Source: Verrucomicrobiales bacterium (GTDB lineage Bacteria; Verrucomicrobiota; Verrucomicrobiia; Verrucomicrobiales; V1-33). From it: a stretch of 5,093 bases of DNA. The stretch is taken from positions 1 to 5,093 of the forward strand of contig JAQGPD010000104.1 of the NCBI GenBank assembly GCA_028293305.1, given 5' to 3'. A program made the position numbers and the translations under genes. Positions 1 to 5,024 of the stretch are shown here, piece by piece. Position 1 is the stretch's first letter. Each line of letters opens with the position of its first letter. The notes beneath the pieces are model-generated. The model was given only the letters and a program-made list of their open reading frames with translations, made no database searches and had not been told where the DNA came from.

Positions 1-336
1 AAAGCTAACATCTCTAATCTTGTAGTACAAAACGTTGTAGTTAAGTCCTCTTCGCTCCGTGCCTCACCTTATTCGATGTAGCCATCGTCCGGCCCCATAG
101 GGGTTGAATATTTATAGCCATAGTCAGCCGTTAAATTTTTGCTCCGGAGGGGCGACATCTGACTTCAGCCGGGTGTAATAGGCCGCTCCTCTGGAGCTCA
201 ATCATTTTTTCCCATAACGGTGACTATAAAGATTCCGGCCCTCCGGGCCCAAAAATCCAGAAGCACCCCGACTACATCATTATTCAAATCGCTCTAGCCT
301 GCGCTTCCTGTAGTTCATTCAAACCCTCCCGCTTGA
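1..336. other. Gene-free, AT-richer intergenic stretch
   Basis: No start-to-stop frame with protein-like composition is present on either strand. The first 60 bases contain 23 G or C, far below the coding regions to the right. Besides the hairpin array at 93-249, the word TTGTAGT occurs twice 15 bp apart (20-26 and 35-41). On the minus strand a short frame ending at 287-289 reads like a coding tail (REGLNELQEAQARAI then stop), but it has no supported upstream part. I see no RNA gene or promoter that I can defend. Confidence 0.5.
93..249 (-). repeat. Array of four short GC hairpins (degenerate interspersed repeat)
   Basis: Four hairpins with 4-5-bp stems and 3-nt loops are seen: 93-103 (CCCC/ATA/GGGG), 141-153 (GCTCC/GGA/GGGGC, one G-U pair), 185-197 (GCTCC/TCT/GGAGC) and 237-249 (GGCCC/TCC/GGGCC). 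Read on the minus strand, their starts lie 52, 44 and 50 nt apart. Most are followed by AT-rich sequence with TATAG- or TATAAA-like words, which gives a rough repeating unit of hairpin plus AT-rich tail. The tails are diverged and the array has no good open frame. I believe similar hairpin repeats are common between genes in Verrucomicrobiota and some other phyla, but that is memory and not shown here. Function unknown; the strand assignment is only a reading convention. Confidence 0.55.
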
Positions 337-594
337 TTACGCCAAAGGCGTTAGGGATTTTAGCCTTGGGTTGCCGACCGGGGTCGGCTACCCCAGGAAG
401 TGGCCATAACGCATTTTGAACCGCAACGCGGTTCCGGAAATGGATCGATCCACCAAGCTTTTACGGACCGGGGTTGCCATGGCGGCGGGGGATCCTGAAC
501 CCCTTCAGGGTTCGGGATTTCGCCGGTCAAGGACATGGGGTAGCCGACCCCGGTCGGCAACCCCAGGCTAACATCCCCAACGCCCTTGGCGTAA
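337..594. repeat. Large imperfect inverted repeat, 59-bp arms around a 140-bp centre
   Basis: The left arm at 337-395 is the reverse complement of the right arm at 536-594 with 4 mismatches in 59 positions, aligned by eye without gaps. Each arm contains two smaller palindromes: an ACGCC-NNN-GGCGT hairpin (339-351 and 580-592) and a CCGAC/GTCGG hairpin around a CCGG core. The arms could pair as a long hairpin in RNA or a cruciform in DNA, or each could fold locally. No transposase or terminal target duplication is visible, so this is not an insertion sequence as it stands. It could be a miniature non-autonomous element or an intergenic repeat family. It overlaps the first unit of the tandem repeat that follows. 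Confidence 0.8.
396..535. repeat. Centre of the inverted repeat, with three further palindromes
   Basis: Three dyad-symmetric elements sit between the arms. One is a 7-bp stem GAACCGC/GCGGTTC with a 3-nt loop at 418-434. The second is the perfect 12-bp palindrome TGGATCGATCCA at 441-452. The third is an 11-bp stem at 492-518 with one G-U pair and a 5-nt loop (ATCCTGAACCC/GGGTTCGGGAT). No T-run follows the third hairpin on either strand, so it is not a standard terminator. The spacing suggests a strongly structured RNA or an accretion of small palindromic repeats. Confidence 0.65.
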
Positions 595-705
595 CCCGTA
601 ATTAGCATGCCCAGCGCCTTGGCATAAGCCCGAACCGGTATCCCCAACGCCCTTGGCGTAACCCGTAACCAGCATCCCCAGCGCCTTGGCGTAACCCCCA
701 ACCGG
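572..705. repeat. Two tandem copies of a 67-bp unit, each made of two 33/34-bp half-units
   Basis: Four related half-units run end to end: 572-605 (34 bp), 606-638 (33 bp), 639-672 (34 bp) and 673-705 (33 bp). Half-units 1 and 3 share almost everything, including ATCCCCAACGCCCTTGGCGT, while 2 and 4 share a CAGCGCCTTGGC core. The period with best identity is therefore 67 bp, built on an older period of about 33. Half-units 1 and 3 hold the hairpin ACGCC-CTT-GGCGT (580-592, 647-659). The same hairpin occurs inverted at 339-351 in the left arm of the inverted repeat. Because 67 is not a multiple of 3, a reading frame through the array changes from copy to copy, which argues against a coding repeat. 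Confidence 0.8.
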
Positions 706-742
706 CAAAAACGGCAGGACTCATCCCGCATGGTTTGCTAGT

Positions 743-769
743 AAAAAACCGCAGCGTCACGTAGCGACG
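743..769 (-). terminator. Possible weak terminator downstream of the exported-protein gene
   Basis: On the minus strand a 4-bp stem CGTC/GACG (769-755) is followed after a few bases (CTGCGG) by six T (plus-strand A run 743-748). It lies about 50 bp past the stop codon of the minus-strand gene ending at 817. The stem is short and the gap before the T run is longer than in a standard intrinsic terminator, so this is only a candidate. Confidence 0.25.
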
Positions 770-816
770 AAGGAAAAGAGCATGTGGACTTTACCCATTC
801 CCCGCTGGAAATAGTC

Positions 817-1563
817 TCACCAACCGCCGTCCAGAATAATCGGAGGCGGGACGAATCTCCCATTCCCCCGGCCGCGGAGGCGCTCGCTTTCCGTGTAGCC
901 GGCGACGATTCCATTCACAAAATCCACGCTGCGCCGGCCGGTTTCCACCTTCTGCGGAACAAAGGCGTAGTAGGGTTGGCCGTATTGATCGTATTGAATC
1001 ACCTGCCGCGAAACCGTGCGGTAAGTGACGTATTCCAAGGTGTCGCGCCGGCCCTCCGCATCCACGCGGCTGTTGCGCTCCGAGGGCGGACCCAGGGCGG
1101 CCTCCACTTCCTCCGGCGTCATGCCGACGGCGATTTGTTTTTTGGCGATGAGTTCGTCCACAGCTTTCCGGCGCTCCGTGGCGGCGCGGAGTTGCTCCAT
1201 GAATTTCGGGTCCAGCGGCGAGGCGGCGCTGCGCGCGATCCAGCCGACCACGTTGTCATGGACGGCCCGGCCGCGCACGCGCAGAGCCGTTTCCGACACC
1301 GCGACGATGCTGACCGTGCGTCCCGCCGGGATGATGCCGAGGCGGCGTTCCCCGCGGAGGTTGGAGTAAACCGGAGCTTCCGTCAGGGTTTTCACCCTCA
1401 CTTCGCGGTCGGTCGCATCCTCGATGTAAAACGCTCCTTTTTCGCGGGAAAGCGCGCTCGGCTTTTTGAAAAGTTGTGCCTGCGCGGGAATCACGCCGGA
1501 GGCGGCGCCGGCGGCGAGGAGAAAATAACAAGTCAGACGGAGGAGGGAGCGCCGCGTTTGCAT
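817..1563 (-). CDS. Exported protein with SH3-like and BamE/SmpA-like segments, function unknown
   Basis: This 248-residue protein has a clear Sec signal peptide: basic start (MQTRR), hydrophobic stretch about residues 8-22, and a likely cleavage after AQA at 27-29. Residues about 52-115 look like a bacterial SH3-like fold (REVRVKTLTEAPVYSNL, then a GxxxAGRTVSIV run and VGWIARS). Residues 147-160 read GMTPEEVEAALGPP, the usual opening of the BamE/SmpA-like helix-turn, followed by strands ending in VETGRRSVDFVNGIV, as in small periplasmic proteins of that fold. It probably acts in the periplasm or at the inner face of the outer membrane, but the partner is unknown. An in-frame ATG 34 codons upstream would bury the signal peptide, so the start at 1563 is preferred, although no strong Shine-Dalgarno is seen. 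It lies 126 bp after the zinc-ribbon gene on the same strand. The N-terminal Cys at residue 12 is inside the hydrophobic core and does not make a lipobox. Confidence 0.85.
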   Translation of the reverse strand: MQTRRSLLRLTCYFLLAAGAASGVIPAQAQLFKKPSALSREKGAFYIEDATDREVRVKTLTEAPVYSNLRGERRLGIIPAGRTVSIVAVSETALRVRGRAVHDNVVGWIARSAASPLDPKFMEQLRAATERRKAVDELIAKKQIAVGMTPEEVEAALGPPSERNSRVDAEGRRDTLEYVTYRTVSRQVIQYDQYGQPYYAFVPQKVETGRRSVDFVNGIVAGYTESERLRGRGNGRFVPPPIILDGGW

Positions 1564-1689
1564 GGCGGCACCGTAATCGTTTTTACTGAACCTGGGAAGC
1601 AGTTTCCTGTCATCCGCCGGAGGAACGGTGATTTTCCTGACGGCTCCGTCGCATCTCCCTGACACTCAACGTGGGCCGGGGCGGAAATT
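1564..1689 (-). promoter_or_regulatory. Gap between the two minus-strand genes with two GWCAGGAAA words
   Basis: On the minus strand the word G(A/T)CAGGAAA occurs twice 30 bp apart (plus-strand TTTCCTG at 1603-1609 and 1633-1639). The same word occurs twice again upstream of the zinc-ribbon gene. A short dyad GACGG-CT-CCGTC lies at 1639-1650. I see no convincing -35/-10 pair, so the downstream gene could be transcribed from here or by read-through from the gene at 1690-2325. Confidence 0.3.
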
Positions 1690-2325
1690 TCAGGCTCCGA
1701 GCCAGGCGGGATTTGACCCCGGCGGCGGGAGCGCGGGGATATTCCGCGCCGGACGCACCAGGGTGAAGGGGCTGTCCGGCAGGCAGCGGGGCGGGATGAT
1801 GCGCACGCCGCAAGTCGGGCAAGGCGCGGGCGACCCGTCGTAATGGGCGGGATCCCGGATGATGAGCACGGCGAAACACGAGGGACAATTGAAACCCAGT
1901 TGCCGGTCCGTGGAGGCTGGCAAGGCGACCGGCGCGGCGACGGGAGGCGGGGTGGGATAGCGCTGGGCCAGACTGGACGGGGTCTCCGGCTGCGGGGCCG
2001 GTCCCTCCTCCGCGGCGGCGCGTGCGGCCTGGTCCTCCCGCAGATGTTTTGCCAGCGGAACGGCGCGCTTCACCGGCAGCCGTTGACCGGCGGGCAGGGT
2101 GCTCAACGCCGCGAAGCGTTTCCCGGCCGCGCCGGATCCCGGATCACGCCAGGTTGGCTTGATCGCGGCGGGCGCGGCTGGCGCGCCCGGATTGCCTCCA
2201 TCCATACCGGCCCACGGCGGAACCTGCGAGATATCAGCAGGTAATGCGGCACCGGCACCCGTGGCCCGGCCCATGTGTTCCCAGCCGACGGGGAAATTCG
2301 GTCCGGGGGCGGGAGGATCGGGCAT
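1690..2325 (-). CDS. Pro/Ala-rich protein with a C-terminal zinc ribbon, function unknown
   Basis: The product is 211 residues from the ATG at 2325. About the first 140 residues are rich in Pro, Ala and Gly and look disordered. Residues 147-172 carry a four-cysteine zinc ribbon: CPSC (C147, C150), then 18 residues, then CPTC (C169, C172), in the setting FNCPSCFAVL and PCPTCGVRIIPPR. A second proline-rich tail follows. There is no signal peptide or membrane segment, so it should be cytoplasmic. Zinc ribbons of this type often serve as nucleic-acid or protein-binding modules, but nothing here shows the ligand. A GTG two codons upstream (2331) is an equally possible start; neither has a clear Shine-Dalgarno. 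A long frame on the opposite strand (1843-2244) has no recognisable motif, and the ordered CxxC pairs favour this strand. It may be co-transcribed with the exported-protein gene. Confidence 0.75.
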   Translation of the reverse strand: MPDPPAPGPNFPVGWEHMGRATGAGAALPADISQVPPWAGMDGGNPGAPAAPAAIKPTWRDPGSGAAGKRFAALSTLPAGQRLPVKRAVPLAKHLREDQAARAAAEEGPAPQPETPSSLAQRYPTPPPVAAPVALPASTDRQLGFNCPSCFAVLIIRDPAHYDGSPAPCPTCGVRIIPPRCLPDSPFTLVRPARNIPALPPPGSNPAWLGA

Positions 2326-2330
2326 GTTCA

Positions 2331-2371
2331 CAGGAAATAAAAATTACTACCATAAAGACACTACTTTCCTG
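2331..2371. promoter_or_regulatory. Inverted heptamer pair in the divergent promoter region
   Basis: CAGGAAA at 2331-2337 is mirrored by TTTCCTG at 2365-2371, with 27 bp of AT-rich sequence between. The pair covers the likely promoter of the zinc-ribbon gene and could be an operator or a stem in its 5' untranslated region. The right half also belongs to a recurring GWCAGGAAA word. Confidence 0.35.
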
Positions 2372-2381
2372 TCGATTTCAA
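2352..2381 (-). promoter_or_regulatory. Candidate promoter for the zinc-ribbon gene
   Basis: On the minus strand TTGAAA (plus 2376-2381) is followed after 18 bp by CTTTAT (plus 2352-2357), about 26 bp before the ATG at 2325. The -35 word is good and the -10 word weak. The stretch is the most AT-rich part of the divergent intergenic region. Confidence 0.3.
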
Positions 2382-2460
2382 TTAACTATCTTGAACAGGT
2401 CCACTTTTTTCCTGACGCGATTCCGGACCCGCCCGCGGTGCCGGTCCGAAAGGGAGGAAA

Positions 2461-2493
2461 ATGTCCGACGTAATTTCCGCCCCGCCCCGTTGA
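2461..2493 (+). CDS. Possible 10-codon leader peptide upstream of the aldolase/dehydrogenase gene
   Basis: The frame reads MSDVISAPPR followed by TGA. It is preceded at 2451-2457 by AGGGAGG, the strongest Shine-Dalgarno-like sequence in the window, three bases before the ATG, which is closer than usual. It ends 68 bp before the start of the large gene and is in another frame. The large gene itself has no visible Shine-Dalgarno, so a small translated leader that couples to it or attenuates it is conceivable. The Pro-Pro-Arg end could slow ribosomes, since Pro-Pro is a known pause motif. A frame this short arises easily by chance; the case rests on the ribosome binding site. Confidence 0.35.
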   Translation: MSDVISAPPR

Positions 2494-2561
2494 CGCCGCG
2501 CCGCGTCTCCGGCTTAATGCGGGCTTCCCACGCTGGACCCCCGGCGATCCCCTTTTCTGTT

Positions 2562-4544
2562 ATGCAAAGCCTCTGGAATTCCGACGACGCCGCCGCCTGC
2601 GGGAGCGACACCCTCTCGCAACGTGTTTATTCCTCGCGCCTTCTCGGGCAAAATCCCGCGCTCGTCCTCCACGGCGGCGGAAATACCTCCGCGAAGGACA
2701 CCATCCCCGACTTTTTCGGAAATGACGTCGAGGTGCTCTATATCAAAGGCAGCGGCGGCGACCTCGCGACCATCGGGCCGGATGGATTTCCCGCCGTGAA
2801 ATTGGACGTGCTCCTCCGCCTCGCGGAACTTCCCACGCTCAGCGACGCCGAGATGGTCCGCCAACAACGCGCCGCCATGCTGGACCCCTACGGACCCAAC
2901 CCGAGCATCGAAGCCGTGGTGCATGCCGTTCTGCCTCATAAGTTTGTGGACCACACCCACTCGGACGCGGTCATCGCCCTGACCAATCAGCCGCACGGCG
3001 CCGCCCTCGTCCGGGAAACCTGGGGCGACCGCGTCATCGTGGTGCCCTACGTCATGCCCGGATTTTTCCTGGCCAAAGCCGTCCGCGAACTCACGCAGGA
3101 GGCGGATTGGTCCAAAGTCGAGGGCTTGATCCTCATGCACCACGGGATTTTCACCTTCGGAGCGGATGCCAGGGAAAGTTATGAGCGCATGATCCGCCTC
3201 GTCACGGAAGCGGAGAACGCCCTCGCCCAGCGCGGAGGCGGACCGGAAAAAGCCGCCGTCGCCGATGCTCCGAATGTGCTCGATGCCAACGCCTTGCGTG
3301 AATTAGCGGCCGTTCGCCGGGAGGTCTCCAAAACCCGCGGAAAAGCCGTGCTCGCCTTCACCGACACCAGCGCGGAAGCCGCCGGATTCGCCGCCCGCGC
3401 CGATGCCGGACCCCTGGCCACCCGCGGCACGCTCACGCCCGACCACTCGATCCGCATGAAACGCGCCCCCGTCGTGCTCGGGGTCGATTCCGCGATTTCC
3501 GACTTCGCCGCCGCCTACCAGGAATCCCACGGGCGGCTTCAATCCGGCCAACCCGCGTTGGACGCCGCCCCGCGCTGGGCCGTCTGGCCAGGAAAGGGCA
3601 CCATCGCTTTTGACACCACGCTGAACGGAGCCGCGATCATAGCGGACATCGCCCGCCACACCGTCCGCACTATCCAGCAGGCCGAGGCCGCGGGCGGATG
3701 GAGCGCCTTGCCGGAACGCGACCTTTTTGAAATCGAACATTGGGACCTCGAGCAGGCGAAGTTGAAATCCGCTCCCGCCGCGAAATCCCTCCAGGGAAAA
3801 ATCGCCATCGTCTCCGGAGCCGCCGCCGGCATCGGCCGCGCCATCGCCGAGGAACTCCACGCCCAAGGGGCCATGGTCACCGGTTTCGACCTGAATCCCG
3901 AAACCCCCGTCCGTCTCGGCGGCCGCCCCGGGCTCACGGGCAAGGTGTTGAACCTCACCGACTACCCGGCCGTGCAGCAAGCCGTGGAGGACGTCGTGCG
4001 CCTTTACGGCGGCGTGGATATTTTGGTCAGCAATGCCGGCATCTTCACCGCAGGCGCCAACTTCGAGGACATGGATCCCGGCAACTGGGCGAAGAGCCTG
4101 GAGGTGAACCTCACCAGCCACATGAAGCTCCTGCAGTTCTGTGTGCCCTATCTGAAAAAAGGAATCGATCCCGCCGCGGTCTTCGTCGGCAGCCGGAACG
4201 TCGCCGCCCCCGGAGCCGGTGCCGGCAGCTACTCCTGCGCCAAGGCCGCCGTCACCCAACTTGTCAGGGTCGCCGCCCTCGAACTCGCCGGCGATGGCGT
4301 GCGCGTGAACATCATCCACCCCGACGCCGTCTTCGACACCGAGCTGTGGACCCCCGAAGCCCTCACCCGCAGCGCGGAACGCTATAACATGACGGTGGAG
4401 CAGTATAAAACGCGCAACCTCATGAAAACCGAAATCCGCTCCCGCGACGTCGCCGCCATGGTCGCCGCCATGGCCAGCCCGCTTTTCGGAAAAACCACCG
4501 GAGCGCAAATCCCCGTCGACGGAGGCAACGACCGCGTCATCTGA
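2562..4544 (+). CDS. Bifunctional class II aldolase / short-chain dehydrogenase (rhamnulose-1-phosphate aldolase type)
   Basis: This 660-residue cytoplasmic fusion probably cleaves L-rhamnulose 1-phosphate to DHAP and L-lactaldehyde with its N-terminal half and converts the lactaldehyde with NAD(H) in its C-terminal half, as the RhaD/lactaldehyde dehydrogenase fusions do. The class II aldolase domain (about 20-225) shows HGGGNTS (37-43), a catalytic Glu in PSIE (E117), zinc ligands in HTH (H131, H133) and a third ligand in HHG (193-195). A linker of about 180 residues leads to a Rossmann SDR domain (about 410-656). That domain has GAAAGIG (419-425), D443 after the second strand suggesting NAD preference, NAG (491-493), N515, S544, Y557 and K561 (YxxxK), and VDGG near the end. 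All catalytic residues are present, so both activities look intact. Length fits the family. The start at 2562 (MQSLWNSDDA) matches the usual family N-terminus; the frame stays open upstream to 2244 but that part has no domain character. No Shine-Dalgarno is seen. Substrate specificity is inferred, since no rhamnose isomerase or kinase is nearby. GSGG at 63-66 replaces what I recall as GSGW in relatives. Confidence 0.93.
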   Translation: MQSLWNSDDAAACGSDTLSQRVYSSRLLGQNPALVLHGGGNTSAKDTIPDFFGNDVEVLYIKGSGGDLATIGPDGFPAVKLDVLLRLAELPTLSDAEMVRQQRAAMLDPYGPNPSIEAVVHAVLPHKFVDHTHSDAVIALTNQPHGAALVRETWGDRVIVVPYVMPGFFLAKAVRELTQEADWSKVEGLILMHHGIFTFGADARESYERMIRLVTEAENALAQRGGGPEKAAVADAPNVLDANALRELAAVRREVSKTRGKAVLAFTDTSAEAAGFAARADAGPLATRGTLTPDHSIRMKRAPVVLGVDSAISDFAAAYQESHGRLQSGQPALDAAPRWAVWPGKGTIAFDTTLNGAAIIADIARHTVRTIQQAEAAGGWSALPERDLFEIEHWDLEQAKLKSAPAAKSLQGKIAIVSGAAAGIGRAIAEELHAQGAMVTGFDLNPETPVRLGGRPGLTGKVLNLTDYPAVQQAVEDVVRLYGGVDILVSNAGIFTAGANFEDMDPGNWAKSLEVNLTSHMKLLQFCVPYLKKGIDPAAVFVGSRNVAAPGAGAGSYSCAKAAVTQLVRVAALELAGDGVRVNIIHPDAVFDTELWTPEALTRSAERYNMTVEQYKTRNLMKTEIRSRDVAAMVAAMASPLFGKTTGAQIPVDGGNDRVI

Positions 4545-4641
4545 CGCGCCCGGCATCCGGAGTCGGACCGTCCTTCCCGAAAACCCCACCGGCCAAGTCC
4601 CGGGTGGAGCCCCGTGTGGCCCAGCCCGGCATGAAGTGACA

Positions 4642-4668
4642 TGTAAAGAAAACCCGCTTTTCTTTACA
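4642..4668. promoter_or_regulatory. 27-bp AT-rich palindrome upstream of the Fic-like gene
   Basis: TGTAAAGAAAA at 4642-4652 and TTTTCTTTACA at 4658-4668 are perfect reverse complements around the 5-base centre CCCGC. Flanking CATG words extend the symmetry with a 2-base offset. The right arm ends in TTTACA, which could be the -35 element of a promoter for the gene at 4710, with only weak -10 words near 4684-4695. The stem is AT-rich without a GC core, so it is a poor intrinsic terminator for the aldolase gene and reads better as an operator for a dimeric regulator. The 97 bp between the aldolase stop and this palindrome hold nothing else I can name. Confidence 0.5.
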
Positions 4669-4709
4669 CATGCGCCGGAACGTGATAAGCATAACATCGT
4701 TTCCTATAC

Positions 4710-5024
4710 ATGAACATGCTTCCGCTTCTGCCGTTGAAAGAGTTTGCGCTTCTGGAAAACCGGGAAGTCTGGCAGGCACTGACTCTGGCCCACCGCCATT
4801 TGGCGGAATTCAAAGGACTGTGCGAATCCTTGCCGAATCAGGCAATTTTGCTGGATACACTGGGCATCCAGGAAGCGAAAGACAGTTCGGAAATCGAAAA
4901 TATCATCACAACCCATGATGAACTCTATGCCGGGAACTCGGATGCCGCCGCCTCTCCGGCGGCAAAAGACGTGCAGCACTATCTGGAGGCCCTGCGGGTC
5001 GGATATGAAGAAGTCAGGCGCTAG
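4710..5024 (+). CDS. Fic family protein, N-terminal part only (truncated by a premature stop)
   Basis: The 104-residue frame matches the N-terminal domain of Fic/DOC proteins: LPLKEFALLENREVWQAL at the start, SLPNQAILLDTLGIQEA at 40-56, then the inhibitory-helix motif SSEIEN (S59, E63, N64), which fits (S/T)xxxE(G/N), and IITTHDEL at 65-72. In complete proteins of roughly 350-380 residues this helix blocks the active site of a downstream AMP-transferring Fic core. Here a TAG at 5022-5024 ends the protein before any core and before the HPFxxGNGR motif, so this product cannot AMPylate. GC is lower than in the aldolase gene (35 of 60 bases at 4741-4800 and 27 of 60 at 4861-4920), which fits an acquired accessory gene. 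An ATG two codons in (4716) is an alternative start; no Shine-Dalgarno is clear. The 27-bp palindrome lies about 40 bp upstream. Confidence 0.75.
   Translation: MNMLPLLPLKEFALLENREVWQALTLAHRHLAEFKGLCESLPNQAILLDTLGIQEAKDSSEIENIITTHDELYAGNSDAAASPAAKDVQHYLEALRVGYEEVRR

Noticed and set aside
20..41. Direct repeat TTGTAGT x2 as an operator
   Set aside because: Only 7 bp are shared and no gene start lies nearby, so a regulatory role cannot be supported.
572..705. CRISPR array
   Set aside because: The units are contiguous and similar throughout, without unique spacers, and no cas gene is present.
360..731. 123-residue minus-strand frame over the repeat region
   Set aside because: It is a translation of the palindromes and 67-bp repeats; the period is not a multiple of 3, so the repeats fall in different frames, and the product has no domain character.
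784..1662. 292-residue plus-strand frame opposite the exported-protein gene
   Set aside because: It is antisense to a gene with a clear signal peptide and BamE-like motif; the product is Arg/His/Gly-rich with no recognisable motif.
1843..2244. 133-residue plus-strand frame opposite the zinc-ribbon gene
   Set aside because: High GC keeps antisense frames open; the minus strand has the ordered CxxC pairs and this frame has nothing recognisable.
2244..2561. N-terminal extension of the aldolase/dehydrogenase to the first in-frame ATG
   Set aside because: The 106 extra residues are basic and low in structure, overlap the start of the divergent gene and its AT-rich promoter region, and the family normally begins near MQSLWN.
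4586..4607. Hairpin CCACC/GGTGG as a terminator for the aldolase gene
   Set aside because: The stem is only 5 bp with an interrupted interior and no T-run follows on the plus strand.
3303..4697. 464-residue minus-strand frame opposite the aldolase/dehydrogenase gene
   Set aside because: It is antisense to a gene with complete catalytic motifs; the product is Gly/Asp/His-rich, typical of a GC-driven shadow frame.
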